From positions 868,001 through 932,000 of the forward strand of contig OY751495.1 in the NCBI GenBank assembly GCA_963565915.1: a stretch of DNA of 64,000 nucleotides, read 5' to 3'. Each line of letters begins with the position of its first letter. Position 1 is the first letter of the stretch. A program made the position numbers and the translations under genes. Origin of the DNA: Entoloma clypeatum. Its lineage: Eukaryota; Basidiomycota; Agaricomycetes; Agaricales; Entolomataceae. Shown piece by piece: positions 1 through 11,234 of this stretch. The notes beneath the pieces are model-generated. The model saw nothing but the letters and a program-made list of their open reading frames with translations, made no database searches and had not been told where the DNA came from.

Positions 1-1
1 A

Positions 2-790
2 GTACCTTACCTTGAGAAAATACTCACACGCATGGGGATGAGTGAATCCAATGCGACCCATACCCCACTCCCTATGGGCTACAAACCCATGGCGTCTGAA
101 GATGAACCCAATGCGGAACTCCGATCCAAGTACCAATCCGTCATCGGATCACTCCTATATCTGATGATTGGAATGAGGCCTGACATCTGCTTTGCTGTAA
201 TCAAAATGTCCCAATTTTCCGCGAATCCCACCAAACGTCATTTAGAAGTGGCTAGGGATATTTGCAGATATTTGAAGGCAACAAAAGATTATGCGATCAT
301 GTATGATGGGGACTCAGGGAAAGGGATCTATGCATTCACAGACTCCGACTGGGCGTCAGATGAAAACACGAGGAGGTCTACCACCGGCTTCTTCATATCA
401 CTGGCGTCTGGAGCAGTAACATGGGTATCATCGGCACAAAAAACCATTGCCCTCTCTTCTACAGAAGCAGAGTATATGGCGCTATCAGATTGCAGTCGCG
501 CAGCAACATGGCTGAGAAGCATGCTTGCCGAACTTGGAATGCAGATCGGATCAGTACTGATCTATGGAGATAACAACGGCTCCGTCTTTATCGCATCCAA
601 CCCTGTAACTGAGAAGCGATCCAAGCACATCGACGTGCGATTCCACTTTGTCAGAGAAAAAGTATCCGAAGGCATCATCACGGTCGAATTCATTGAAGGA
701 GTGAATAACCCTGCAGACCTTTTAACTAAGAATCTGGGGGAAATCCTCTTTAACAAGTTTATCCCGTACTTCGGATTACTAAAAAACTAG
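2..790 (+). CDS. Ty1/copia pol, C-terminal part (end of RT and RNase H); 5' end outside window
   Basis: The frame is open from base 2 to a TAG at 788-790, so this is the last 262 codons of a copia polyprotein. It holds the end of the reverse transcriptase and the copia-type RNase H, with the conserved blocks around TDSDWASD, TTGFF, VTWVSSAQKT and LSSTEAEYMAL, then KHIDVRFHFVRE. It is nearly identical to the end of the full-length copia at 16534-22295, so both belong to one family. A G-rich polypurine tract (848-856) and the 3' LTR follow directly. The rest of the element lies left of the window. No stop or frameshift is seen in this stretch. Confidence 0.93.
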   Translation, partial: VPYLEKILTRMGMSESNATHTPLPMGYKPMASEDEPNAELRSKYQSVIGSLLYLMIGMRPDICFAVIKMSQFSANPTKRHLEVARDICRYLKATKDYAIMYDGDSGKGIYAFTDSDWASDENTRRSTTGFFISLASGAVTWVSSAQKTIALSSTEAEYMALSDCSRAATWLRSMLAELGMQIGSVLIYGDNNGSVFIASNPVTEKRSKHIDVRFHFVREKVSEGIITVEFIEGVNNPADLLTKNLGEILFNKFIPYFGLLKN

Positions 791-856
791 ATGAAGAAAA
801 GTACCTATATGGGAAAAATAAGATGTATTTAGAAGTATGTACTAAGTATGGGGGGG

Positions 857-1166
857 TGTTGAAACTTTTCCCATCACGTAGATTAGATTTAGATTAGATC
901 ACATCACGTGACCATTACATATCTTTCTTACATACTTGTTTGGTTGGTACAAACAGTAGTACGGTATATAAGACCAGGAAACTGTCAATACCAACAAGTT
1001 GTCTCTTGACTCTTAACCAGCTCCATCGCTCTTACCAGCCTCAACCGCTCTCACCAGCCTCACCCCTCCAAACCATGTAAGTGGCTAGAACGGTTATGTA
1101 GAGTACTTCCACTGTAGCTGTGTTGCTCAGTACATCTGTGGCTAGCGCCCAGGTGGAACTTCAACA
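857..1166 (+). repeat. 3' LTR of copia family (310 bp)
   Basis: The LTR begins TGTTGAAAC and ends TTCAACA, giving inverted ends TGTTGAA/TTCAACA, and matches the two LTRs at 16534-16843 and 21986-22295 in length and nearly in sequence. It has a TATATAAG box near 965 and an ATTAGATTTAGATT-like run near its start. A GTAAGT splice-donor consensus lies in the leader part near 1078. Its right end interrupts the minus-strand gene that follows. Confidence 0.95.
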
Positions 1167-1756
1167 ACCTCAATATCAATCTCCTCCGCATCCTCCATTT
1201 CTGAACCTTCCTTTCCATCATCATCAACTTGAAGACCACTGGAAAGTGCGTCTATAAACTGGGCCTTGCTCGTCAACGGAACTGTGCGATCATGTGCCGG
1301 AAACATCGTGATGTCAAGGTCCGAAACCAGAGTATCGGCCTGGGACTCAGCTTCATCGTTCACCTCTGCAATAGAACGAAGAGGAGCAGTGCGCGACTGC
1401 GAAGCGACTCGTGGTTGCTTCGTTGGGCGGTTGGTTTCGCTAGGTGTATCTGAATTGCTGCGTTTTCGCTGAGTCGTGGGTTTCACAGCGGTCGAGGAGC
1501 CCTTCACGTTGTTGGTACTGGAAGATGGTTTATTGCTCATGCTATTGCTCCGAGAACCACGTGTCCGAGGCTTGGGTGGTTCGATGATGCATAGAAGACC
1601 TTTCTCATGGCACCGTTTACAGACTCTTGCACCAGCCGCAAAGCGGCAGCGAGACTTTGCCTGTTTACAAGCAGCACAGGTTCCAAGCCGAACTTCAGCA
1701 TCTATCGGAATCAAAATCTTGAAGGCTTCAATTCGGATAGTACGACGGACCTTCAT
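1142..1756 (-). pseudogene. Zn(II)2Cys6 fungal-type DNA-binding protein, 3' end replaced by a copia LTR
   Basis: The frame opens at an ATG (1756) and runs 204 codons. Residues 27-56 show the binuclear zinc cluster spacing C-x2-C-x6-C-x8-C-x2-C-x6-C with basic residues between cysteines 2 and 3, the hallmark of fungal Zn2Cys6 transcription factors. A Ser/Thr/Lys-rich linker and an acidic C-terminal tail follow. The last eight codons and the TAG stop (1166-1142) lie inside the copia LTR, so the original 3' end was displaced by the insertion. The usual fungal regulatory domain is absent: either this is a small regulator or the rest lies beyond the element. Upstream exons cannot be excluded. Confidence 0.7.
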
Positions 1757-2411
1757 CAGTTATCGTGATGGCTGGCAGAGGATCACTCTTCGGGGCTATG
1801 GTGTTTTTTCTCTGCCTTGCCGCTCTCATGAACAAAAACACCGTCAATAAAGACTGTAAATTTGACTATATACAAGTTGCATAAGTCAGTCCGGAGACAG
1901 CCTGTTGCTGCGGTGAACTTACATATCCGATTGCTAAAGCCCGAAACTCTGCGGAGTTGCTGCTTGGTGCCCGGTCAATGACGACAACAACCGGTCAATT
2001 CGTCCGCGTCGTTTGGTACAATTTCCGGTGGGATTTCCTTAGTCGTTGTTGAGTTATCGGCATCGGAGTGCTGGGCGGTGCTGGGATGATTTTTTTCGTG
2101 TGGAAAATTGTCACGTGGCCAACTTGCCTGAAAAGGACAGTAAACTAGTATAGTGCTGCATATGTGTATTCTAACATCGTTCAGTACCCCCTTCGACCCG
2201 CGGGTCAACCCAGTTGAGCCAAAAATGCCAGTAGGCAGGCTGGGGTCAAAAGATTATTGAGTGGGCGAAAAATTGGTGTTTTTTTTTGCATCTGAAGGTC
2301 ACAAACCTGGTCCGAACCTGAACCGGACCGGACCTATGGGTTCGAGTTCAGCCAAAAAGTGGCCGAACCCGGACCGAACTGGACTTCGGCCAGTTTACTC
2401 AGGACAAGGAA
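1757..2411. other. Intergenic; short GGACCGAAC-type low-complexity stretch
   Basis: No convincing gene is seen. Around 2308-2395 the sequence is built of degenerate repeats of GGACC/CCGAAC words (for example GAACCGGACCGGACC), which creates short open frames of Pro/Asn/Arg-rich nonsense. The rest is unremarkable. Confidence 0.6.
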
Positions 2412-3174
2412 AATATCGGTATGTTCTTGCAAGCTGTTTCTCAACGCCAAACTGATCATTTTCCAGCAGACTTGAATGCTCAGGGAAAGGCAGTCCTCCC
2501 TACACTTGCCATGGAGCAAAAGGCAGATTACAATAAACTCACGGCCGAACAGTCCACGGAGCTCATCCGTGTGTTTGAAGAGCACAAAGCTACACAGGCA
2601 ACAGCAAGGTGGATTACTGCACACCAGCGGATCAATGACACCACCCAGACCTTGACAGCTATCGCAACCGAGGTGATTTTGTTCAAGAATTTTCTCCTTA
2701 TCAATGTTGGCTGGATGTAATTCCATAGGCAAAGAATTTGAGGGCACGGATGGGCACCGAGCTTCTCGTTTTTGCTGTCCCAGGGACATCTGACTTGCGC
2801 ATGGACTCCTACAATTATGCTACCAAGGGGTTGCTCAAGTTCTTCGAACATGGTATGAAGATTGACTTACAGAACATGCTCTGCAAAATGGAAGGCTACG
2901 TGATTCAAGGTGTCAAAGGTTTGGAGTTGACAAAATACAGATAGCCTCGTCATACTAATTGTCATGTTTGAAAAGGTTCTGCGGAAAATTACAAGAAACA
3001 TGTAACGGAAACACAAAAAAAAAATCCGCGATGAAATTTTACATGGACTGAGTGCGTCAAATATTACTCTTCGCCAGGAGTTGTACTGACTTGGAATCAT
3101 CAGGACAAATTACAGAGGATGCCACTGCACGTATGGAGTACAAGCTCTACCACAAGAACATTGTAGAGCGGTAT
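2412..3174 (+). pseudogene. Conserved Agaricomycete gene, N-terminal half, split by a gypsy element
   Basis: Translated pieces at 2421-2720 and 2738-2944 contain the words AMEQKADYNKL, ELIRVFEEHK and KMEGYVIQGVKGLE, which I recognise from memory as a widespread, uncharacterised mushroom protein family. A further in-frame piece (about 3112-3174) ends ...YHKNIVERY exactly at the insertion point. The C-terminal half resumes at 15289. The pieces sit in different frames with stops between them, so some steps may be introns and others lesions. No catalytic motif is recognisable. The gene is certainly broken by the 12.1-kb insertion; function unknown. Confidence 0.65.
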
Positions 3175-3473
3175 TGTTATGATCGTATTTTCACTTTTCA
3201 CTTTATCTTATCTTATCTCAATCTTATCTTATCTACATCATGTTGTACATGAGGACATCTTATCATCATCACGCAGCATGACGCTGCCTCAATGCAGCCT
3301 CATGGTATTTACATATATAAGTAGGGTACTTTCACTTGTATTCAATAGCTTGTTCTCTTGAGATTCCCGCTGGGTCTCTTGGCAATACAGCACCTTTATC
3401 ATCCTTCCATGTTTTTCCTCTAAGTTCAGAAGTTTGGGCTCGCAACGTTGTCAGACTTAGTGTCGCCTCAACA
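3175..3473 (+). repeat. 5' LTR of gypsy family A
   Basis: It is 299 bp, TG...CA. A TATATAA box lies at 3314-3320. About 30 bp downstream is AGCTTGTTCT (3347-3356), the predicted mRNA start, which is complementary to the priming site behind the LTR. The U3 part contains a run of CTTATCTTATCT words. Confidence 0.95.
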
Positions 3474-3475
3474 GA

Positions 3476-3485
3476 AGAACAAGCT
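3476..3485 (+). promoter_or_regulatory. Self-priming primer-binding site of family A
   Basis: AGAACAAGCT begins 2 nt after the LTR and is the exact reverse complement of AGCTTGTTCT at 3347-3356, about 30 nt downstream of the TATA box. This is the arrangement known for Tf1/sushi-type elements, whose mRNA 5' end folds back to prime reverse transcription. No tRNA 3' end complement was recognised here. Confidence 0.75.
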
Positions 3486-4039
3486 CTAAACTTGCCCGCC
3501 CAAACTCACTTCCCTTTCCTCCATTTCAACTTCGCCATTTCGTGCTTTTTCATCAAAAGTACTATACGTGGACCCTAGCGTTAAGGGGGACCTCCCGGAC
3601 TTCAGGGATAAGAAGAGAAACGCTTGGTACACCCATTATAACTAGCGTTGCCGTTCGAAACACACAGGGAAACGTTGAGCCCGTCCCGTGTCGAGGTGAC
3701 CAAAGGCCGACGCATCTAACCTTTGGGGAAGTTGCTGGCACATGTGACAGTTTGGAAGAGAAGACCGTACACGTCTAGTTCGCAACAGGTGTTCCAATCC
3801 CTGACTCCTCGACATCTTGATTCGACCAGTCCAGCGCACGTAGGGGTATTGACTGCATGGACTTCATCTTTCCTAGATCTTCCTCCATTTGGGCATCCCG
3901 ACTGCCTGGGTAGACAGATTGTTCTTTGGGTTTTCTTTTTCAGATTTTTTTTTTCGCCTAAGCGTCAGAACAGGGTCGCGCGCCCGACGTAAGGTACTAC
4001 TGTTCAAACCAAAACACTCCCCCCCAACAGAACACCAAC
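3486..4039 (+). other. Family A untranslated leader
   Basis: Between the priming site and the gag start I see no coding sequence. The stretch ends with a T-rich run (3929-3955) and a short Pro/Gln-coding gag start. It contains scattered ATGs, unlike the leader of family B. Confidence 0.6.
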
Positions 4040-5109
4040 ATGGACAATCAAGATCTTCAGGACCAAGCCCCCGAACATCATGACCCCCCCATTGCACCAC
4101 CTCCTCCCTGACCAGGCCGAAGAATTGAAATAGCTGCAGATCCCGGCAAATATAATGGATCCCGACCCCTGTTTTCGGGATGGTGGGCAAAAATGCTCAC
4201 ATGGATCCGAGTAAATCGAGATTTGCTACATGGGGATGATGAAGTCTGTATCGCAGTCTGGTCCCGATTAGATGGACCGATTGCAGGGACATATGGGGAG
4301 ACACGACTCACTCAATGCATGGAATCAAATGATTGGCCAACGTATCGAAACTTAGTATATGAGATTACCACGAGGTTTCACCCTACTACTGAAGTAGAAT
4401 GGGCCAGAGCAAAGATTGAGGGGTTCAAACAGAACCAGATGAAAACAGATGACTGGATCACGCAGTTTGGAACACTGGCGATCAAAGGGAAAATCGAGGA
4501 TCATCATGGGGTTTCCTTATTGGAGAGAAATGCCCAGGACTCAATCGTACAACAATTGTTTCAGCAAGGAAGGCGGCAGGACACCATGCAGGAAACTGTC
4601 GAAGAAATCTCAGCCATTGGAAGGGCTGAAGAAAATTACGCCATGAGGCAAGGAATGAGGCAGGGACCTCAAAGACAAGGGACTCAATGGGGAAATCGCC
4701 CCCAGAACCAGCAAGCACCGCGGCTGCAAGGCCAGAATAATTTGGAAGGCCCTTTGGGCAACAACACAATGGAGGGTACCGTCCCCAGCAAAACGGTCAA
4801 CAGCAACAAAGACGTGATCCGAATGCGATGAACGTCAACAGGAACCAGCGACAAGCTCCTGGTAATTGCTATAACTGTGGTGGACAAGGGCATTTTGCAC
4901 GAGAGTGCAGGCAGCCGCAGCGCAGGGTACAAGCGGCAATGATTGAACAAATTGATGAGCACGAGGAGGAAGAAATTCTGAGACAGATAACGGCAAGGCG
5001 TCAAGCACGTCAAGCCACAAATGGTCAAATGGGTGTGATTGGCACACCTGCGCCGAATCCCAATGGACAAGCTGCAGGGCAGCAGGGTTTTGTGAACGTC
5101 AACCAGTAA
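4040..5109 (+). pseudogene. Family A gag (capsid and zinc knuckle), broken
   Basis: The frame starts at ATG 4040 (MDNQDLQDQ...). A premature TGA at 4109-4111 sits in a Pro/Arg run where CGA would be expected. The capsid region (about 4193-4740) has the Ty3-type retrotrans_gag pattern, with tryptophans and a Phe-x-Pro motif. Near 4740-4760 the reading must shift by one base into the frame that carries the CCHC zinc knuckle CYNCGGQGHFAREC (about 4866-4908) and ends at TAA 5107-5109. Gln/Asn-rich linkers surround the knuckle. Pol follows in the -1 frame 35 nt later without an ATG. Confidence 0.88.
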
Positions 5110-5144
5110 ATCCCCCGCTGGCTCTGACAAATCATTACAAACAA

Positions 5145-7639
5145 TTGCCTATAGACTCTTACATACATAAGGACACTGTAAAATCATGGTTTCAGAAACT
5201 TTCGGACGCAGCAGTTACATACAATAAAATACTATTAGATAAACCTAGGAGAGAAAAACCAAAAACAGATGAATCAGATTTAGATACGCTTGTAAATTAT
5301 ATCATTGGGGAGTCCTCGGAAACGAGGCTTGGTTCATCCCCTACGGATGAATACTTAATTCCCTGTTCAGAAGAATCAGATAATTTAAATAGGCAAATGG
5401 ACTCAATGGGGGAACCATCATTTATTAGATCAGCTTCTTTGGAGAAGGAGCTCATGATGAAGATCACGCTGGAAACACTGCAGGACAAACGAACTTTTGA
5501 TGTGGAAGCTTTACTGGACTCAGGGGCGACAGGAATGTTCATTGATGTAAACTTCACCAAGAAAAACAACATTAAATTAAGGGAACTACCATTTCCTATT
5601 CGGGTGTACAACGTGGATGGCATGCTTAACCAAGGAGGCTCGATCACTCATGAAGCAGTTCTGGCTATGCGACACAAGGGGCATGTGGAAATAGCGGTGT
5701 TCGAGGCGTGTAATTTAGGAAAAGCTAAAATTATTGTGGGACACACCTGGTTGAAACGCCACAACCCGGAAATTGATTGGGAACATGGGAATGTCAAACT
5801 ATCACGATGTCCAGAAGAATGTGGAATGCGTAGAACACATTACTTAAAGAAAACGGCTAGAGCCAAATGGGGCGGAAGAATCATTGAAGCCATAGACGTG
5901 GATGAAGGGAGTATACCAGAGGAAGTTATTCATATGATTAGAGGAGCAAAGATGGAACCTATGCAAGAGGAATCTGCAGAGCAGAAAGTGCCTCGTAAAT
6001 ATCACCCATATTTATCTGTCTTCGAGAAAAAGGCATCGGAAAGATTACCGATTCGGAAACCATGGGATCACGCCATAGACTTAAAACCCGATTTTGTCCC
6101 AAAGAAGGCTAAGGTTTACCCACTGTCACCGGAAGAAAGGAAAGAAGTATCTGAGTTCGTGAATGAGCAATTACGTAAAGGATATATCAGACCTACCAAA
6201 TCGTCACAAACCTCGCCGGTGTTCTTTATACCCAAAAAGGATGGAAAGAAACGAATGGTACAGGATTACCGATATATTAATAGCTGGACTGTCCAAAATA
6301 ATTATCCGCTCCTGTTAATCCCGGAGTTGATCGATAAGTTAAAAGGGAAGAAAAGGTTCACCAAGATGGATCTCAGATGGGGATACAACAATGTGCGCAT
6401 CAAGGAGGGAGACGAGTGGAAGGCGGCATTTACGACCCCTGACAGAGCCTTTGAACCGACTGTCATGTTTTTTGGATTGAATAATTGCTCGAGCATGTTC
6501 CAGACCATGATGAACGATATCTTTAGGGACTTGATCAACCAGGGATATGTGGTTATTTATATCGATGATATATTGGTGGCAACAGAAGGAGAGGAAGGGC
6601 ACGACGCCATAGTGGAAGAAGTCTTGAAAAGATTACGAGAGAACGATTTATTCTTGAAACCAGAAAAATGTTTCTTTGATAGAGACGAAATAGAGTTCTT
6701 GGGATTAATTATTGGGAAAGACGGAATCAGGATGGACCCGTCGAAAGTAGATGCCATCAAACAATGGCCGACACCAACTAAGGTCAAGAAAGTACAATCA
6801 TTCCTTGGACTCGCCAATTTCTATTGAAGATTTGTCAAGGACTTCTCTAAAGTGGCTGGACCATTACATAAGTTAACAAGGAAGGACATGGTATGGAAAT
6901 GGAGTATGGAGCAGGAAGAAGCATTTAGAGAACTAAAGGAATTATTTATGGAAGCACCCATATTAGTTTCCCCCAATCCGGATCGGAAATTAAGGGTAGA
7001 ATCGGATGCATCGGACTTTGCCACAGGAGCAATCTTATCTATGGAATGTGAAGACAGTCACTGGAGACCATGTGCATTCTTGTCTAAGGGATTGAATGAT
7101 GTTGAACGGAATTATGATGTCCATGATAAAGAATTGCTGGGTATTATCAGAGCGCTGGAAGCATGGAGACACCACCTTGAAGGAGCCAAACATGAGATCG
7201 AGATCTGGACCGATCACAAAAACCTGGAGTACTTCATGCAGGGTTGAAAGCTTAATCGCAGACAAGCACGTTGGGTGTTGTATCTAACACGTTTCAACTT
7301 TAAATTAATACACAAGGCAGGAACCTCAATGGGGAAGGCAGACGCTCTTTCAAGAAGAGTCGACCATAGAAAGGGGGTGGAAAATGACAATGAGGATGTA
7401 ACACTATTGAAACCTGAATATTTCCACTTGCGTGCGATGGATCGGGGACATCTACTTATTGATGGAGAAGAAACTAAACTATTGAAACGCATCAGGGATG
7501 CAAAAGAGTTTGATGAGCAAGTGCTCAAAGCGGTGGAAGAACTAAAGAAAACAAACACAAAAACATTACGAGCGGAGGAATGGCATGAGGAGCAGGGTTT
7601 ATGGTTGCACAGAGGAAAGGTGTACGTTCCAAAAGATCA
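5145..7639 (+). pseudogene. Family A pol, first part: protease, RT, RNase H, start of integrase
   Basis: The aspartic protease motif is DSGATGMF (about 5517-5540). RT motifs are MVQDYRYIN, DLRWGYNN and YIDDILVAT (about 6560-6585), followed by FLGLANFY. RNase H begins with VESDASDFATGA and ends with the TDHKNLEYF block. Two in-frame TGA codons stand where Arg (CGA) is expected: 6825-6827 in the FYRRF motif and 7245-7247 after EYFMQG. The frame is otherwise continuous to the site where family B is inserted (TSD GGAAC, 7640-7644), and continues at 13595. Confidence 0.93.
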
Positions 7640-7644
7640 GGAAC

Positions 7645-8047
7645 TGTTATGCTTAACAAACCGTTCCAAGGTTCGGGCAGAGTATGCAGGAAAGTGGAAA
7701 GGCGAAGAGCAATGTGATTGCTAAATCTAAGGAATCTACTACAGTACAGGAGGTTTATATAGGTACTGACTATAGGCGGTAGCGGATGAGTCAGTACTGC
7801 GGAAGGCAGTGCGCATGAGTAAGGCGACTGCGGAAGGCTATGTACAATAAGTAAGCTGACTGCGGAAAGCGAGTCAGCACGGGAGCGAAGTATACTAAAG
7901 GGGCTGACAAAGTAAAGGTAGTGAGTCAGACTGGGAATCGAAGGTTGCGAAAGTAGACATTAGACATAGTAAGCTCGTAAGAGGGCGCCGAGCCGGGCCG
8001 ATAAGTAAAAGTGATGACGTTGTCCGCATACTGTAGAGTCCGTAACA
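7645..8047 (-). repeat. 3' LTR of nested family B copy (403 bp)
   Basis: On the minus strand it begins TGTTACGGACTC and ends AGCATAACA. The U3 part has three copies of TTCCGCAG in CTGACT/TTACTCA context. The R-U5 part closely matches the family B copy at 22660, while the distal U3 differs in length and sequence. Confidence 0.93.
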
Positions 8048-8081
8048 TGTTCCCCTCTTTAAGCTCTGTGTCCTCACAGAG

Positions 8082-8453
8082 TCATTGTCCCCATCCCTCG
8101 TTGTTGCCGGGATCGGACCAGTTTGGACTCTCCTTGAGGCTCCAATCATATATCAACTCCTCGTTGATGGCAACGGCGAGTTCGAGTCCTTTGATAGCCA
8201 GCCGAATACTTCGATTTTCGATCACGAGGGTGCTGGTGTAATTTCCGAGGATTTGTTTTTCCTCGGGACTCGGGGCGACGGGGAGGTTGGACAGCGAGTG
8301 AAGCCGGATATACATCTGGCAATGAAGGAGGTCGGCAAGGGAAGTTTCGAGGGCATGGATTTGGTCTCTCATGGAGAGTGCTTCGTTCATGAGGGCGGCG
8401 ATGGCGGGGTTGATGTCGGTGGTGGAGGTGGAGGTAACGGTGGTGTTGGACAT
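8082..8453 (-). CDS. Family B ORF3 (123 aa), between pol and 3' LTR
   Basis: It starts at an ATG and encodes a mostly helical, Leu/Glu-rich polypeptide containing the words EALSMRDQIHALETS and IRLHSLSNLP, then ends with Trp- and Asn-rich residues. The same ORF, about 60% identical by eye, lies in the same place in the other family B copy (28453-28821). It has no signal peptide or TM segment, so it does not look like an envelope protein. I do not recognise the family. Confidence 0.7.
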   Translation of the reverse strand: MSNTTVTSTSTTDINPAIAALMNEALSMRDQIHALETSLADLLHCQMYIRLHSLSNLPVAPSPEEKQILGNYTSTLVIENRSIRLAIKGLELAVAINEELIYDWSLKESPNWSDPGNNEGWGQ

Positions 8454-8585
8454 GGCAGTGAGGATGGTTGAGAGATAGAAGAAGAAGGGGGAGGCTATAT
8501 TGGGCAGGGAAAAGACTAGAGCGGGGAACTCGGTGTGTGGTTGACTGATGAGGTCGATACTGTTATGGATTTCAAACACTGTCTT

Positions 8586-11234
8586 TTATCGTGGGCAAGA
8601 CAGGTTCTGCTGATGGAAATCACGGATCAAATCTTGAGCGTTCTGAACATTAGCTCGAGGTTCCCATGTGTTCTCTTCTGGGCCATATCCTTCCCACTGG
8701 ACGAGGTACTGGATCTTTCCACGGAACTTTCGAGAGTCTAGGATTGTGGACACATGATACTCTTCTCGTCCTTCAACGATGATCAGATCAGGGGCTGGTT
8801 TCTTCTTCTGGATGGCGTACTTCGGGGTTTCGTAAGGTGACAACAGGGTCTCGTTGACCACAGGGTGAATCATTTTCCAAGTCTTCGGAAGATCAAGAAG
8901 GTACGCGCTAGCCCCTTTCTTCTCTAGGACCTTGAATGGTCCATGTTGGAGTGCGTCAAGTTTCTTCGAGGGACGGTTAGTCCTGATGTTAGTCCCTTCC
9001 AGCCATAGCTTGTCTCCAATGCGGTAGTTCCGAGACGGACTTCGTCACATATCAACTGTCTTCTTCATCTGATCCTGTGCCTGTTTCAGCGCTGCATTGG
9101 CTTCTTCTCGTGCTTGTTTGAGTTTTTCCAAGAAGCTGTTGGCAGCCAGGTTGGTGTCTTCCAACACAAGTTCTCCCTTCCAAGGATGCAAGCCATAGTT
9201 GAGGTAGAATGGTGTGTGCTTTGTCGCCTGATGTTCTTTATCATTGTACTGGAATTCAGCAATTGCGATCCACTCAGCCCAATCATCTTGTAGATGGTTG
9301 ACGAAGTTTTGTAAGAACACTTCTGTTTCCTGATGCAATCGTTCGGCCTGTCCATCAGTCTGTGGATGGTATGCGGTGGACAGATTCCTTTTGATCCCTA
9401 ACATGTGGCAAAGTATCTCCATGAACTTCGCAGCAAACTGTGGTGGTCCCCTGTCACTGATGATCTTTTTGGGGATCCCATGAAGCTTCCATATCTGATC
9501 CCGATAGATCTTGGCTAATCCTTCAGCCGATAATTCCACGGTTGTCGGAATGAGATGGAGCATCTTCGAATGTCTATCCGTGATGACCAGAATCGCATTC
9601 TTTCCCTCGGACTCTGGTATCGGTCCCACGACGTCAATCCCTATGTCTTCCCATGGATAACTTGGTGCTGCATGGGGGTGTAGCGGAGCATGTCATTTCT
9701 GTCTGTTGATCTTGTTGCGCTGACAGGTGTCACAACCCTTTACGTACTTCTTCACATCATGCAGGATGGTAGGCCACCAGTAGGTGCAAGTGAGGAGTTC
9801 GTGTGTCCGATACTGTCCTGGATGTCCAGCCACTGGTGCATCATGTGACTCAAACATCAGTTCTTGACGCAGTTGTGGGTCCGGTGGAACATAGACTCGT
9901 TCGCCTGCATATGTGATGCCGTTTTCCTGTTGATACCAATGAGGATTCTTCTTTAGACCCTGGGCTACTTCTGTCTCCATGCAGTTTGAACCCTTGATGC
10001 GTGCGATCCACGGATTTTCAATGGTTGTGATGTTTCCAATCTTGATGGAATCAGATGTTTCACCCCCTTCAAAGAATGTTCCTCCATGAACATCTCCATT
10101 TGTACCACATCTTCTGATTCCAATCGTTTCAAGAATAGTCCCTCCTTGAGCATTTGGTCACTGTCTTGCGGTTCAAGTTCCGTTTCATACCAGGGTAAGC
10201 GCGACAGGATGTCCGCTTTTGCATTCGTCTTGCCAGGCACATGCCGTAATTCGAAGTCATAGTCTTGTAACTTCATCTTCCAGCGCCTTTGTCGTTGATT
10301 TAGGTCCTGAGGATGGCGGAAATACTCAGGTTCTTGTGATCAGTTAAGATCTCAAAGCGCTCCCTGGCTTCGAGTAGATAGTGTCTCCAATCTTTCAGTG
10401 CTTCCATGACTGCCAAGAGCTCTTTGTCATATATCTCGTAATTTTGTTCGGCCGCGGACATGGTCCGCGACAAGAACACGATAGGATGCCATTTGTCGTC
10501 CTGTTTTTGAGAGAGTACAGCCCCAATTGCGTAGCCCGATGCATCAGTTTCGACCCTGAACTGTCCATCTGGTTTTGGTAATGCCAAGACTGGTGCCGAA
10601 GTGATCGCCTGTATGAGACCTTCAAATGCCTTTTGTTCCGTTGGTCCCCAAGTAAACGCAGTGCCGCCTGTGAGCGCGGTAAGTGGTTTCGCAATGTTTG
10701 AGTATCCTTCAATGAAGCGCCGATAGAAGTTGGCAAACCCAAGGAACTTCTGGACTTCCTTTTTTGATGTGGGTGCTTGCCAGTTTTGGATTGTATCCAC
10801 CTTCTCAGTTTCCATCTCGACACGTCCTTCACCAACGACATATCCCAATATGGGGCATTTCGTTACTTCCCAGAAACACTTCTTTTCCTTCAGGAACAAG
10901 TCATTGTCCGATAGGATCTGCAGAATTTCTTTGGTGTTTTGCGTGAGTTCTTCCTTGGTTTTACCAATAACCACAATGTCATCCATGTAGATCACGCAGA
11001 TGCGTCGGCGGATCTGGTCCCGGAATAGACTAGCCATCATCCGAGAGAACGTTCCCGGGGAGTTGCAAAGGCCGAAAAACATGACCAATGGTTCAAACAA
11101 TCCTCAACTGGTGAGGAAGGCAGCCTTCCATTCATCGCCTTCCTTAATCCAGACATTGTTGTAACCCCACATGATGTCCATTTTATTAGGCAAGCAAGTC
11201 CGTTTAATAGATAAGTTTCGCGACTTAGCGTCAT
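8586..11234 (-). pseudogene. Family B pol, defective (partial RT, RNase H, integrase, chromodomain)
   Basis: RT is truncated: the protein starts near MDIMWGYNNV and includes YMDDIVV and the intact FYRRF motif. RNase H, an HHCC/DDE integrase ([15 protein letters not shown]) and a chromodomain ([19 protein letters not shown], about 8640-8760) follow. Stops are TGA at 11104-11106, 9693-9695 and 9045-9047, each where the sister copy has an Arg codon (CGA or AGA). One-base deletions lie near 10327 (after TDHKNL) and near 10072. The copy cannot make an active polymerase. Confidence 0.92.

Noticed and set aside
2261..2455. Short frame with Asn/Pro/Gly repeats
   Set aside because: It is explained by the GGACC/GAACC low-complexity DNA.
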